Positions 9,137-18,125 of a DNA stretch of 41,187 bases are shown here, piece by piece; position 1 is the first letter of the stretch, and each line of letters starts with the position of its first letter. The notes beneath the pieces were generated by a model that ran no database searches, was not told where the DNA came from, and saw nothing but the letters and a program-made list of their open reading frames with translations. Source of the DNA: Methanomassiliicoccales archaeon (GTDB lineage: Archaea; Thermoplasmatota; Thermoplasmata; Methanomassiliicoccales; UBA472); contig JAJRAK010000024.1 of assembly GCA_028682895.1 (NCBI GenBank), positions 1-41,187 of the forward strand, in the 5' to 3' direction. A program made the translations under genes and the position numbers.

Positions 9137-9519
9137 TGGGAAAATGGGGTATCGCTAACATATTTGCCAGCTACAACAACATCATCATCACCCTGACCGA
9201 TGTCACCGGTGCTGAGACCATCACCAAGTGCACTGGCGGAATGGTCGTCAAGGCGGCCAAGGATGAATCGTCGCCCTACGCTGCCATGAGGGCCGCGGAG
9301 AAGGTCGCCGAGATTGCCAAGGAGAAGGGGATAGAGGGTCTACACGTCAAGGTGCGCGCACCTGGCGGAAACCGCTCCACTTCCCCGGGCCCGGGAGCTC
9401 AGGCCGCCATCAGGGCACTGTCCCGCGCCGGAATGAGGATCGGCCGCATCGAAGATGTGACCCCCATCCCGCACGACGGTACCAAGAAGAAGGGCGGTCG
9501 CCGCGGCAGAAGGGTTTGA
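9136..9519 (+). CDS. rps11: 30S ribosomal protein S11
   Basis: S11 forms part of the platform near the mRNA exit. The 127-residue product has the expected core: [37 protein letters not shown] and the C-terminal rRNA-binding tail [23 protein letters not shown] 9136 overlaps the S4 stop (TGATG arrangement) and follows GAGGTGA; the in-frame TTG at 9133 is less likely. Confidence 0.97.
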   Translation: MGKWGIANIFASYNNIIITLTDVTGAETITKCTGGMVVKAAKDESSPYAAMRAAEKVAEIAKEKGIEGLHVKVRAPGGNRSTSPGPGAQAAIRALSRAGMRIGRIEDVTPIPHDGTKKKGGRRGRRV

Positions 9520-9531
9520 AGAGGCGCCTCT

Positions 9532-10368
9532 ATGCAAGTCAAAATGCTGGAGCTAATGGAGAACAGGGCGAAGTTCATAATCAGCGAGGCCAGCCCGGAG
9601 AAGGTCAACGCCCTGCGCAGGGCGCTGATCATGGACGTTCCGAAGATGGCCATCGATGACGTTGAGTTCCTGCTCGGTTCCATCCGGGACGAGGAAGGCA
9701 ACGAGTACGAGAGCATAAGTCCGGTCTTCGATGAGATCGTGGCGCATCGCCTCGGACTTGTGCCAATACCCACAGACCTGGAGCTTTACGGCTTCCGCGA
9801 CCAGTGCTCTTGTGGCGGCGAAGGCTGCCCCAACTGCACCATAATGTACAAGCTGGAGAAGCGCGGACCATGCGAGGTGTACTCAGGCGACCTGGACTCC
9901 CTGGGAGGGGAATCCTGCCGGCCTAAGGACCAGCTGATACCGATAGTCCGTCTGGGCGAAAGGCAGGGGATCCTGGCCTACGCCACCGCCGAACTGGGTA
10001 CCGGCCGCAAGCACGCCAAGTGGCAGGGCACTCACGGAGTGGGATACAAGTACTTCCCCACCGTGACCATCGACCATTCCAAGTGCGACAACGGCGGGAC
10101 ATGCATCGCTGCGTGCCCGAAGCATGTCATGGGCTTCAAGGAAAAGAAGGTCCAGGTCATGGACAACAACGCCTGTGTGCTGTGCGAGGACTGCGTCAAA
10201 GTATGCCGCACCGGCGCTATCAAGGTCAAGTGGGCAGAGGACAAGTTCATCTTCGAGTTCGAGACCGATGGGTCACTGACCGCGAAGGATGCCCTCCTGA
10301 GCGCCTTGGAATCCCTGGAGAAGACCTTCGACGAGTTCCGTGAGAAGGTCGCCTCCCTAGAAGGTTGA
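9532..10368 (+). CDS. rpoD: DNA-directed RNA polymerase subunit D with ferredoxin-like domain
   Basis: Subunit D is the archaeal counterpart of bacterial alpha and eukaryotic Rpb3 and nucleates polymerase assembly with subunit L. The N-terminal alpha-like motif NRAKFIISEASPEKVNALRRALI is clear. A four-cysteine cluster (CSCGGEGCPNC, about residues 87-97) lies in the insertion. A ferredoxin-like domain follows at about residues 180-235 with seven cysteines (C-x5-C-x3-CP and CVLCEDCVKVC), so one or two 4Fe-4S clusters are expected. Some archaeal D subunits have lost these. The usual archaeal continuation (L18e, L13, S9, RpoN) is absent: the operon ends here at a terminator and a convergent gene. 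Confidence 0.96.
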   Translation: MQVKMLELMENRAKFIISEASPEKVNALRRALIMDVPKMAIDDVEFLLGSIRDEEGNEYESISPVFDEIVAHRLGLVPIPTDLELYGFRDQCSCGGEGCPNCTIMYKLEKRGPCEVYSGDLDSLGGESCRPKDQLIPIVRLGERQGILAYATAELGTGRKHAKWQGTHGVGYKYFPTVTIDHSKCDNGGTCIAACPKHVMGFKEKKVQVMDNNACVLCEDCVKVCRTGAIKVKWAEDKFIFEFETDGSLTAKDALLSALESLEKTFDEFREKVASLEG

Positions 10369-10378
10369 AACGCTAAGA

Positions 10379-10410
10379 GCGGCCTCACGGCCGCCCTTCT
10401 GTTATTTTTC
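10379..10410 (+). terminator. Terminator of the ribosomal/rpoD operon
   Basis: GCGGCC (10379-10384) pairs with GGCCGC (10389-10394) around TCAC, followed by CCTTCTGTTATTTTTCTC. This GC-rich hairpin and T-rich tail sit between convergent rpoD and polC and could also serve the opposite strand. Confidence 0.6.
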
Positions 10411-10426
10411 TCTCAGGGCGAACGCC

Positions 10427-13400
10427 TTAGAATTCATCCAAGCTCGAGGTGCGCTTGGTCGATGGCGCTTCCACAAGCTCTTCCTTCGGGACGTCCTCTT
10501 CTATCGGTTCCACGACCGTCTCTCCGTCCGTCTCATCGCTGAAGGACTCGAGCGTCACATGACCATCGTCCTCGCTCCCCTTCTCTCCGAAGATGGATAT
10601 TATCGACCCTTCTATCAGACGGATGCGTTGCTGCGTGTATTCGGAGACGCCATAGTCCCGGCCTATCCGGCTCGTCACCTCCAGATACTTTTTCACGCTC
10701 GCTTCGTAGACCGTCAGGTTCAATTTGTTGCCGCAATAGCAATGCCCGGTTATCGGCACACGGCGGTAGCTCTCACCGCACTTGGTGCAGCGGAACTTTT
10801 GACCGGAGAACGATTTCAGATTACCGATCAGGTCGGGAAGGAAATGCTTGGTGATCACGCGATGGACCACATCGCTGGCGTCCACGGCCCGGATGCGCTT
10901 GGCCAGTTCCACCTGTGCCGTCATCTTGTCCATCATGGTCTCCAACGTCTTGTAGGCGGATTCGTACGGGCCTTCGGCGATGTCGTAGGTATCATGCGTC
11001 ATGCCGAAGCCCTCGTATTGCAGCAATGACTTGATACGTTCGGACACCAGGTCCATCTTCCCTTGCACTTCCTTGGGGTGCTTGTACTCCACACTGGCGC
11101 GATAGAACTCCAGCGGGTACTCCCAGAGCAGGTCTATGTTCTGAGCCTCCTTGTCGACCTCGTTGGGATCGAGGCGGATGGCCAGCACGAGCGGGGCGTC
11201 CATGAGGCCTCCGCGGCTGTCTGGCAGGTAGGAACGGGAGAAGTTAAGCAGGCCGTCCAAGAGCAGCATGACGCTGTCCTCGTCGCCATCGGCATTGCGC
11301 CTTTTCGCCGCGTGGAAGAACGGATGTCCGAAGCAGACACTGGCGCGGGTGAACCCGATGATGCGGCAGAGAATACCTCCCGATGTATGAGGGGCCAGAC
11401 CCATGGTCATCTGCCCGATTATGTCCTCCTTGGTCCTGGCGTTATAGTACCTGGGCATTCCATAGAACTTTTCCAACATGTCATCGATGAAACCGGCGAC
11501 CCGCACCATGAACTCGCCGCATGATATCGAAGGCACTATGTCCTGCACCTTCAGCTCGCAAAGCTGCTCCGGGTCCTCCAGAGGGCGGTCGTGCACATCA
11601 TATTCATATCCTAACTGACGGGCCTTCTCTATGCTCAGCCCTATCTCCCGAGGGCGGAAGTGCGTCAGCGGCACGTCGGTAAGGTCGAAACGTATGGTGC
11701 CGTCCTTGTTCACATATATCTCGTGCTTGCGCCGTAATATCCCTTTCTCCAGCGGTTCCGGGCACATGTCCTTGGACTTGAGCTCCTTCTCGCCCTTGAG
11801 CTTGTTCGGCAACTGTTTCTCGCCCAGGGCGGTCAAGGCCCCGCGAAGTTCCTGACCGATATCTATGTCCATCTCCTTCGGTTCACCGTACGGTTCCGTA
11901 TGAGCGCCGCACTGGCATCTGTATATGAAATCGGTCCGGCCGCATTTCGGGCATTTCCTGTTGCCTATCTTGACATGGACGGTGCCTTTTTCCGCGGCCT
12001 TCTCCATCAGCCGCTGGGGTCCTCCATTTATTCCGATCGGGAATATGGTGTGCGAGGGCGCTTTGGCGCTGCGGTCCTTGGCCTTCTCTGGCCTGGCCAT
12101 ACGCGAGCCGATGCGGGTGACGGAACGCGGATTAACCTTTATGCCCGCGCAGTTCGAGACCGCCTCCATGACGGTGGCCCCTACCAGTGGGACGACATCA
12201 GCTATTCCGTCCTCGCCTCTCAGGCCTAGGCCGGCCAGGAGCGCTTCCCCATACCTTTCTACGATCACGTTCCCGTCTTTTACCGTGTGCAATGCGCCCA
12301 TGACCTCTAAGGTACGCTTCTGCACCGGGTCCGAGGGAAGGACCAACGAGCCATCCCATCTGCCCTCCTTCAAAATGAATTTCCTGAGCGCCTGAAGCTC
12401 TTCCAGGGGCAGGTCGTACCAGAACAGATTGTATTTAGGGTGGAGCGGGACATCATAGCGTTTGGACATCTCCATCGCATCCTTGAACGTAGGAGGGTCA
12501 TCCCAGCCCGGTGGAAGTTCCCAATCGCTGGCGACGTTCAGCTCCGCCCGGTGCCATTCCAGGTCATAGTCCCCTGGTACGAGCACATGATTGTTCTCCA
12601 CGAACTCGCCGAACGGGAGAAGTATCTGGCCAACATCGATAATTTCCTTTACCTTCCCCTTGCAGACAAGATACTCGTCCACCTTGTTCGTCTGCACCAG
12701 CGCGCCATCGTCCATCAGCAGTATCGGGCCTTCCAGACGATCGCATGGAGTGACCGCCCCCGCCTTGCCTGGCCTTTCCAGCTTTATCTGCGTGCCAATG
12801 GCCAAGAAATCGTCCAGGGCGAACATGGTGGCAGGGTTCAGCGCGATGGCCGCCAATCCTGTTGTGCGTGCCCGTCCGTACCGTAGGCGCAGGCCGCCAG
12901 GGCGGGAAGGATGGCCAATTACTGGCCTCCCGGCCACTATATCCTTGAGGTACTTGTAGTCGGGGACCACCTTGACTCCCTTATCGTCCTTGGCCCCGAC
13001 CTTCTTGCGTTTTATGTATTCGCTGATGAAGTCCCAGCCGTTCAGGCCGAGCTTCTTGACGTGTTTCTCCAGCTTTGGCGCCTTCAGGCACATCCCTTCG
13101 GCGATGACCAGGCATACACCTCCGCGGACGCAGTTGGTCTTGATGCGCGGCAGGTTACGAAAGCCAGATATTTCCAGGTCCTCGGTCTTCTCCCCGTCCA
13201 CACATACCGGGCAGCCGCGATATATTATCTCTATCTCCTCGTTGCTTGGCGAATATTGAAGATGCTGGCATTGTTTGTAGAGCGGGATCTCTTCCTTGAG
13301 GCGCTCGACCTCTCCATCCGTGGCCACATAGGGGCCGATGCCGAACTCTTGCCGGACCACATCGGCGATGAGCACGCTCATGGCCTGAGCGGTACCGCCT

Positions 13401-13864
13401 GCGGACCGGATGGGGCCGTTGAAGAACACGGACAGATATTCCGTGCCGTCTGGATTGGGGTTGATCTTGACCCCGGCGATGCCTACGATGGGGGCGACGA
13501 GGATGCCCTCGGTGAGCACGGAGAGACCGACCCGGACCGCCCTTTCTATGGCCATCTCCCGCCCTTCATCGTCGGCTATCGCCTCCTTCGCCAGTTGCTT
13601 GGCGATGGCCAACGACACCTCTTCACGGCTCTCGATGTGCCGGGCCAGGTCTCGGATCTTTTCGGCCACGCCTTCCACGTGATAGTCCAATAACTGCTTC
13701 TCAACGCGCTCCGCCAGGTCCTCCGCCTGCGGGATCTCCACATCCAAGTTCGGGTCCAGGCCTCTGGAGCGCGCTTCCTTGGCGATCGCGTAGCAATGCT
13801 CGTTCTCTCTGAAGAGCTCGGAGAAATAACGGCGCATTGACTCGCTACAGGCCAGTTCTTGCAA
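10427..13864 (-). CDS. polC: DNA polymerase D large (catalytic) subunit DP2
   Basis: DP2 is the polymerizing subunit of the archaea-specific replicase PolD and works with the DP1 proofreading subunit, which is not in the window. The 1145-residue length matches intein-free DP2. Visible landmarks are the N-terminal helical region, GGTAQAMSVLIADVVR, zinc-binding cysteines (CPKCGRTDFIYRCQCG near residue 635; CTKCGESYRR and CYCGN near residue 1040), and the catalytic NADGDED segment with its paired aspartates. The last residues, TSSLDEF, resemble a PCNA-interacting peptide. The T-rich stretch at about 13893-13906 probably holds its TATA box. The NOG1-like gene upstream on the same strand ends 46 bases away. 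Confidence 0.97.
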   Translation of the reverse strand: MQELACSESMRRYFSELFRENEHCYAIAKEARSRGLDPNLDVEIPQAEDLAERVEKQLLDYHVEGVAEKIRDLARHIESREEVSLAIAKQLAKEAIADDEGREMAIERAVRVGLSVLTEGILVAPIVGIAGVKINPNPDGTEYLSVFFNGPIRSAGGTAQAMSVLIADVVRQEFGIGPYVATDGEVERLKEEIPLYKQCQHLQYSPSNEEIEIIYRGCPVCVDGEKTEDLEISGFRNLPRIKTNCVRGGVCLVIAEGMCLKAPKLEKHVKKLGLNGWDFISEYIKRKKVGAKDDKGVKVVPDYKYLKDIVAGRPVIGHPSRPGGLRLRYGRARTTGLAAIALNPATMFALDDFLAIGTQIKLERPGKAGAVTPCDRLEGPILLMDDGALVQTNKVDEYLVCKGKVKEIIDVGQILLPFGEFVENNHVLVPGDYDLEWHRAELNVASDWELPPGWDDPPTFKDAMEMSKRYDVPLHPKYNLFWYDLPLEELQALRKFILKEGRWDGSLVLPSDPVQKRTLEVMGALHTVKDGNVIVERYGEALLAGLGLRGEDGIADVVPLVGATVMEAVSNCAGIKVNPRSVTRIGSRMARPEKAKDRSAKAPSHTIFPIGINGGPQRLMEKAAEKGTVHVKIGNRKCPKCGRTDFIYRCQCGAHTEPYGEPKEMDIDIGQELRGALTALGEKQLPNKLKGEKELKSKDMCPEPLEKGILRRKHEIYVNKDGTIRFDLTDVPLTHFRPREIGLSIEKARQLGYEYDVHDRPLEDPEQLCELKVQDIVPSISCGEFMVRVAGFIDDMLEKFYGMPRYYNARTKEDIIGQMTMGLAPHTSGGILCRIIGFTRASVCFGHPFFHAAKRRNADGDEDSVMLLLDGLLNFSRSYLPDSRGGLMDAPLVLAIRLDPNEVDKEAQNIDLLWEYPLEFYRASVEYKHPKEVQGKMDLVSERIKSLLQYEGFGMTHDTYDIAEGPYESAYKTLETMMDKMTAQVELAKRIRAVDASDVVHRVITKHFLPDLIGNLKSFSGQKFRCTKCGESYRRVPITGHCYCGNKLNLTVYEASVKKYLEVTSRIGRDYGVSEYTQQRIRLIEGSIISIFGEKGSEDDGHVTLESFSDETDGETVVEPIEEDVPKEELVEAPSTKRTSSLDEF

Positions 13865-13910
13865 AGGTGTCCCATCCGCACAAAGGGGAGGTAAAAATTA
13901 AAACATTTGC

Positions 13911-14897
13911 CTAGAACATCGCATCGGCATCTTCCAGGTGCTTCATGGACCCGAGCACGACGGCCATCACCTCATCGATGCCTTGGCCGGTGGCGGCACA
14001 CATCTTCAGATGGTCGGAACCGGTGTCTATGATGTCGACCTTGTTCTCCACCACGGTGACCGGGACACCTGGGAACAGCTGTTGCACATAGTCGAGCAGA
14101 CGTAGCTGGCTCTCCATGTGGTACCCGCAGGTCTCCGATGGGTCCAATATGAACAGTATGGAATTGGCAAGGTGCTTCAGCGCCGTGACGGCCTGCATCT
14201 CGATACGGTTACGCTCTTCCGGTTCTCGGTCAAGCAGACCAGGCGTGTCGATGACCTGGTAACGTCGGTAACCCGATTGATGGATACCTACCTCTATGCC
14301 CTTGGTAGTGAACGGGTAGGCGGCAACCTCCGGCTCGGCATGGGATATCATGCGCAGGAACTGGCTCTTGCCAACGTTGGGGAATCCGGCGATGACGATG
14401 CTGAGCATGTTGTCGTCGAAGTCCGGGACCTTGCGGAACTCGTTACGAGCGTAGGTCAGGAACTCGAGATCGGGCGATATCTTGTTGACGACCGATGATG
14501 TGCGGCCATAGAACGCCTTTCTATAGGTATCGGCCGCGTTCACGGATGTGCTGGTCATGACCTTGCTGGTATACTGTTTCTGCAGTTCCTTGATCTTGTC
14601 CGAGGCCCAATCAAGGTTGCCGAGCGCCTTCTTCATCTTATCTATGCCGACTGTGACCTCGATCATCTCGGCCACGAAATCATCGCGCTCGTTGATGCTT
14701 GGAAACGCCTTGACATATTTTTGTAAAGTGGATGAGATCACGTCCGTAGCCGATGCTATTCGCCCCATCGACTTACGCTTGACCATCTCGACCTTGTCCC
14801 GCCCGACCTTATCAACCTTACTGACCTTGCGGAAGGCCTTATCCAGTATCTCATCTGAGGTGAGAATAGTGGGAATTCGTTTCCTAAGATTTTGCAC
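13911..14897 (-). CDS. NOG1-family GTP-binding protein
   Basis: The 328-residue protein has an N-terminal helical domain (about 1-160) and a circularly ordinary GTPase domain: P-loop GFPNVGKS at 171-178, switch TTKG at 197-200, DTPG at 217-220 and NKVD at 285-288. This arrangement is that of NOG1, a GTPase of large-subunit ribosome assembly; archaeal members are about half the length of the eukaryotic ones. The start is GTG at 14897. A TTTATAAA box at 14921-14928 lies about 27 bases upstream, so the transcript is probably leaderless. The stop is TAG, one of only three in the window. Role in ribosome maturation is inferred from the family. Confidence 0.9.
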   Translation of the reverse strand: MQNLRKRIPTILTSDEILDKAFRKVSKVDKVGRDKVEMVKRKSMGRIASATDVISSTLQKYVKAFPSINERDDFVAEMIEVTVGIDKMKKALGNLDWASDKIKELQKQYTSKVMTSTSVNAADTYRKAFYGRTSSVVNKISPDLEFLTYARNEFRKVPDFDDNMLSIVIAGFPNVGKSQFLRMISHAEPEVAAYPFTTKGIEVGIHQSGYRRYQVIDTPGLLDREPEERNRIEMQAVTALKHLANSILFILDPSETCGYHMESQLRLLDYVQQLFPGVPVTVVENKVDIIDTGSDHLKMCAATGQGIDEVMAVVLGSMKHLEDADAMF

Positions 14898-14920
14898 GAA
14901 GCGTCACAAAGTAAAGGTAG

Positions 14921-14928
14921 TTTATAAA
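14921..14928 (-). promoter_or_regulatory. TATA box of the NOG1-like gene
   Basis: The self-complementary TTTATAAA is centred about 27 bases from the GTG start on the minus strand, ideal for a leaderless transcript. It lies too close to the ATG at 14931 to serve the plus-strand gene in the same way. Confidence 0.55.
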
Positions 14929-14930
14929 AC

Positions 14931-15635
14931 ATGGCTCATGCCATGTCTTACGGCCTAAGGACGGAGATCACGCTCACCCGGGACGGTCGTGAACTGATCG
15001 ACGAGACGGACCTACGAACGTTGCAGGCCGTGCGTTCAAAGAGCATCACTGGCGCGGCAACCGACCTCGGGGTGAGCAGAAGGACCGTACTAAGGCGCCT
15101 GCGCACCATCAGTGTACGTACGGGTGCGGCAGTTTATGAAAATGGCCGCTTGACCGCCACCGGTTCTGAGCTGATCGAGCAGATGGAGCGCCGCCAACGT
15201 CTGCTCGAGGGGCAGATGGAACACCTGTGGCGCAAACCGACCCTGACCTGCGACGGCCTCGTCATCCGCGATGGCATGCTTCTATTGGTGCGGCGGGGGC
15301 GTGACCCTTTCAAAGGTCATCACGCTCTCCCCGGTGGGATCGTGGAATATGGGGAGACCACCGAGGATTGCGTTGTTAGGGAGGTCAAGGAAGAGACCGG
15401 TCTGGACACTGAGGTCGTACGTCTCATCGGTATCTTCTCGGACCCGGCACGAGATCCCAGGGGACACTTCATCACCCTTCTCTACGAACTGAGCGAGAAG
15501 GGTGGGGTGATCGCCGGTGGGGATGATGCGGAATCGGCTGGATTCTATCCATTGGACAAGCTTCCATTGTTGGCATTCGACCATTCAGTTCTCGTTCGGA
15601 AAGCGCTCGGCGGCGGGCCGGGACATTCTATATAG
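14931..15635 (+). CDS. ModE-like HTH domain fused to a Nudix hydrolase domain
   Basis: Residues 27-82 resemble the ModE/LysR-type winged helix (LQAVRSKSITGAATDLGVSR, then RLTATGSELI). Residues 104-230 form a Nudix domain with a complete box at 136-158 (GIVEYGE, REVKEETGL: G-x5-E-x7-RE-U-x-EE-x-GU), resembling the ADP-ribose pyrophosphatase group. A DNA-binding plus Nudix fusion suggests a regulator sensing a nucleotide such as ADP-ribose, as bacterial NrtR does. In NrtR the Nudix part comes first and the HTH last, the reverse of the order here. The catalytic glutamates are intact, so enzymatic activity is possible. ATG 14943 is an alternative start. It ends with TAG. Confidence 0.8.
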   Translation: MAHAMSYGLRTEITLTRDGRELIDETDLRTLQAVRSKSITGAATDLGVSRRTVLRRLRTISVRTGAAVYENGRLTATGSELIEQMERRQRLLEGQMEHLWRKPTLTCDGLVIRDGMLLLVRRGRDPFKGHHALPGGIVEYGETTEDCVVREVKEETGLDTEVVRLIGIFSDPARDPRGHFITLLYELSEKGGVIAGGDDAESAGFYPLDKLPLLAFDHSVLVRKALGGGPGHSI

Positions 15636-15659
15636 CCCTAGGCGAGGATATGGTGGGTG

Positions 15660-16103
15660 ATGGGGCAGGACGACCTGGACCAAAGGATACTCAGCATCCT
15701 TCAGAGCAACGGTAAGGTCAGCATCGAGGACATGGCGGTCATGCTGGACCGATCCCCTTCTACCATACGCGATCGGGTGCGGCGCATGGAAGAGGAACGT
15801 CTCATCCTCGGATATTCCACCATAGTGGACCAGGAGAGGCTGGACGTTGATGCGGAGGCGTTCGTGCTGGCTGACATCGACATCAGCGCGGAGCCCAAGG
15901 CCATCAGCGCCCTCATGTCCCTGGAGGGAGTGAGCGAGGTCATGAAGATGACCGGCGAGCCGAGGCTGATGTTCAGGGTGCATGCGGCGAACAGGAGCGA
16001 GCTCCTTCAATATCTGGACAAAAACATAAGACCTTTGGGCTTCCGCCGATTGGACGTGAGGCTGGTGCTCGACCGCACCATACGATATCCCGGTTTCGTT
16101 TGA
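15660..16103 (+). CDS. Lrp/AsnC-family transcriptional regulator
   Basis: The 147-residue product starts with the Lrp-type helix-turn-helix (DDLDQRILSILQSNGKVSIEDMAVMLDRSPSTIRDRVRRMEEE, residues about 4-48, quoted here only to mark its extent by ends DDLDQ and RMEEE). An alpha-beta RAM-like ligand/oligomerisation domain follows (AFVLADIDIS, VSEVMKMTGEPRLMFRVHA). Its ligand is unknown; family members commonly sense amino acids. ATG 15660 follows a GGTGG; the in-frame GTG at 15657 is a less likely start. It lies 24 bases after the HTH-Nudix gene, so the two may be cotranscribed, and just before a separately promoted permease. Confidence 0.88.
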   Translation: MGQDDLDQRILSILQSNGKVSIEDMAVMLDRSPSTIRDRVRRMEEERLILGYSTIVDQERLDVDAEAFVLADIDISAEPKAISALMSLEGVSEVMKMTGEPRLMFRVHAANRSELLQYLDKNIRPLGFRRLDVRLVLDRTIRYPGFV

Positions 16104-16111
16104 GTACGCTG

Positions 16112-16121
16112 CCTTATTTAT
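16112..16121 (+). promoter_or_regulatory. TATA box of the permease gene
   Basis: CCTTATTTAT is centred about 27 bases before ATG 16144, predicting a leaderless transcript that starts just after the Lrp-like gene. Confidence 0.5.
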
Positions 16122-16143
16122 CCAGCGATCGATTTCCCCTCGG

Positions 16144-17418
16144 ATGCAGACCGAGACCGCGTTGGCATTGCTCATATTCGTTTTCACCTATGCCCTGATA
16201 TCAGTGCGGCGGATCAGGGGAGTGAGCATCGAGAGGCCGGCCGCGGCCCTTTTCGGGGCGTTCCTGATGATCATCATTGGCGTCCTGCCTATGGACGAGG
16301 TGCTGGGGGCCATCGACCTGAACATATTGGCCCTTCTACTTGGAATGATGATAATCGTCTCCTGCCTGGAGATAACCGGTCTGTTCGATAGGGCCTCGCA
16401 GTTTCTTGTCACTAAATGCGGCGACATGTTCACCTTTCTCTGGGTGAGCATGGGGGTGACCGCTCTCCTTTCAGCGCTGATATTGAACGATACCGTCGTC
16501 CTGATGTTCACCCCCATCATCATCAAGGTCTGCCGCTCCATCGATGCCAACCCAGTACCTTTCCTGATAGGGGAGGCCTTGGCCGCTAACATTGGGAGCG
16601 TAGCGACGGCAGTGGGTAACCCGCAGAATGCATACATCGTCATCCGCTCAGGGATAACCTTCCCCGACTTTGCCATGGCCCTTACACCGCTGGCAATAAC
16701 ATCCTTGGTGATGGCCATCGCCATTGTCGCAGTTGTGTTCAAGAAGGACATCTTCAATGGCCGCATCGGTACACCGAAGATGATCGACCGTACCCTGGTC
16801 CTGAGGAACATGTCCAAGGCCAAGATGGAACGGCCGTTCTACCTGGTACTGGGAGTGCTGATCGCGGTGTTCATCGGGTTCATAATCTCCCCCTGGATCG
16901 ATGCATCCATCTCCATCATCGCCTTCATGGGCGGCTGTTTCCTGTTGTTGATGCTGCCATTAGTAAAGAAGGACACTGGAACGGCACCGATATTGCGCGG
17001 TGTGGACTGGACCCTGCTGCTGTTCTTCGTCGGACTGTTCATCCTCCTCAAGGGTGTCGAGACATCCGGGCTGATGACAATGATGTTGGACGGGTTCGAG
17101 GACGCGGGGGCTGGAGTGACCGGAGTGCCCGGACTTTCCCTGATCTCTGCTGTGCTGTCGAACCTGATAAGCAACGTCCCTGCGGTAATGCTCCTGTCCC
17201 CGGTGATAGATGCTGGAAATAATACGCTATGGCTCGCTCTAGCGTCCAGCTCCACACTGGCTGGGAACGCCACCATCCTAGGCGCAGCGGCCAATGTCAT
17301 CGTGGTGGAAAAGGCATTGAGCCAAGGTGTGGAAGTGAGGTTGCGCGACTTCATAAAAGCGGGATTGCCAGTGACCATCGTCACATTGCTCATCGCTATG
17401 ATATATCTCGGAATATGA
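16144..17418 (+). CDS. ArsB/CitM/SLC13-type ion transporter
   Basis: This 424-residue integral membrane protein has about ten to eleven hydrophobic helices and the two related halves of the ion transporter superfamily. The segment NDTVVLMFTPIII near residue 120 and NIGSVATAVGNPQNAYI near residue 150 are typical of the ArsB/NhaD/CitMHS group. A matching second-half pattern is LISNVPAVMLLSPVI followed by TLAGNATILGAAANVIVVE. The central cytoplasmic loop lies at about residues 205-230. The substrate cannot be read from sequence: arsenite, Na+/H+ exchange or a dicarboxylate are all possible. No arsenic-resistance genes adjoin it. The upstream Lrp-like regulator is a candidate controller. Confidence 0.82.
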   Translation: MQTETALALLIFVFTYALISVRRIRGVSIERPAAALFGAFLMIIIGVLPMDEVLGAIDLNILALLLGMMIIVSCLEITGLFDRASQFLVTKCGDMFTFLWVSMGVTALLSALILNDTVVLMFTPIIIKVCRSIDANPVPFLIGEALAANIGSVATAVGNPQNAYIVIRSGITFPDFAMALTPLAITSLVMAIAIVAVVFKKDIFNGRIGTPKMIDRTLVLRNMSKAKMERPFYLVLGVLIAVFIGFIISPWIDASISIIAFMGGCFLLLMLPLVKKDTGTAPILRGVDWTLLLFFVGLFILLKGVETSGLMTMMLDGFEDAGAGVTGVPGLSLISAVLSNLISNVPAVMLLSPVIDAGNNTLWLALASSSTLAGNATILGAAANVIVVEKALSQGVEVRLRDFIKAGLPVTIVTLLIAMIYLGI

Positions 17419-17444
17419 AAAATGAAAAGGTTTGAAGAAGAACC

Positions 17445-18125
17445 TCAGATCTTCTTCGTGCAGAACCACCAGTCGTAGCAATCCTTTCCCTTCCCAACGT
17501 TCTTCTTTCTCTCCATGGCGGTCTTGTAGTCGGCGGGTGCCGGGATGATGACCCGGTCCTTCAGGAAATCATTGTTCGGCCAGTTCTCCGGGGCGGCCAC
17601 GTGGTTCTTGTCTGCGTACTGCAGGGCCTTGAGCGCCCTGAGGACCTCGTTGATGCTACGGCCGATCTCTTGTGGGTAGTAGATGATCAGGCGTATCTTA
17701 CCCTCGGGATCGACGATGAAGACGGCCCTGACGGTGTTGCTTCCCTTGTTCGGGTGTATCATGCCCAATCGCATGGCCACATCACCAGTGTCCGCGATGA
17801 TCGGGAAGGGGACCTTGACGTCCATGTTGTCCTCGATCCACTCGACCCATTTGATGTGAGCGAACACTTGGTCGATCGACAGCCCTATCAATTTTGCTCC
17901 GACCGCCTCGAACTCGTCGTTTCTCTTGGCAAAGCCAACGAACTCAGTGGTGCAGACCGGTGTGAAATCGGCCGGGTGGCTGAACAGCACCATCCATTTG
18001 CCAGCCAAGTCCTCGGGCAGGTTCATCATTCCATGCGTGGTCTTGACCGTCATTTCAGGGAACTTGTCCCCTATCAGAGGCAGGCCTATCATATCTTCTG
18101 TGTCATCGCAGATCTTTATCACCAC
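17445..18125 (-). CDS. Peroxiredoxin, archaeal Prx6-like thioredoxin peroxidase
   Basis: The enzyme reduces peroxides through a peroxidatic cysteine. PVCTTE places that cysteine at residue 58, and the C-terminal CYDWWFC gives two more at about 216 and 222. This three-cysteine spacing matches the archaeal decameric Prx6-type thioredoxin peroxidases such as that of Aeropyrum. The family length (about 226) also fits. The start codon is GTG at 18125 (GTG again at 18122); ATG at about 18092 ([14 protein letters not shown]) is an alternative. On the minus strand ATTAAATATT at about 18147-18157 is a TATA box some 26 bases upstream, which supports the longer, leaderless form. Confidence 0.93.
   Translation of the reverse strand: MVIKICDDTEDMIGLPLIGDKFPEMTVKTTHGMMNLPEDLAGKWMVLFSHPADFTPVCTTEFVGFAKRNDEFEAVGAKLIGLSIDQVFAHIKWVEWIEDNMDVKVPFPIIADTGDVAMRLGMIHPNKGSNTVRAVFIVDPEGKIRLIIYYPQEIGRSINEVLRALKALQYADKNHVAAPENWPNNDFLKDRVIIPAPADYKTAMERKKNVGKGKDCYDWWFCTKKI

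Noticed and set aside
12911-13693. 260-codon plus-strand ORF inside the DP2 gene
   Set aside because: It is antisense to conserved DP2 sequence and its composition is that of a shadow frame.
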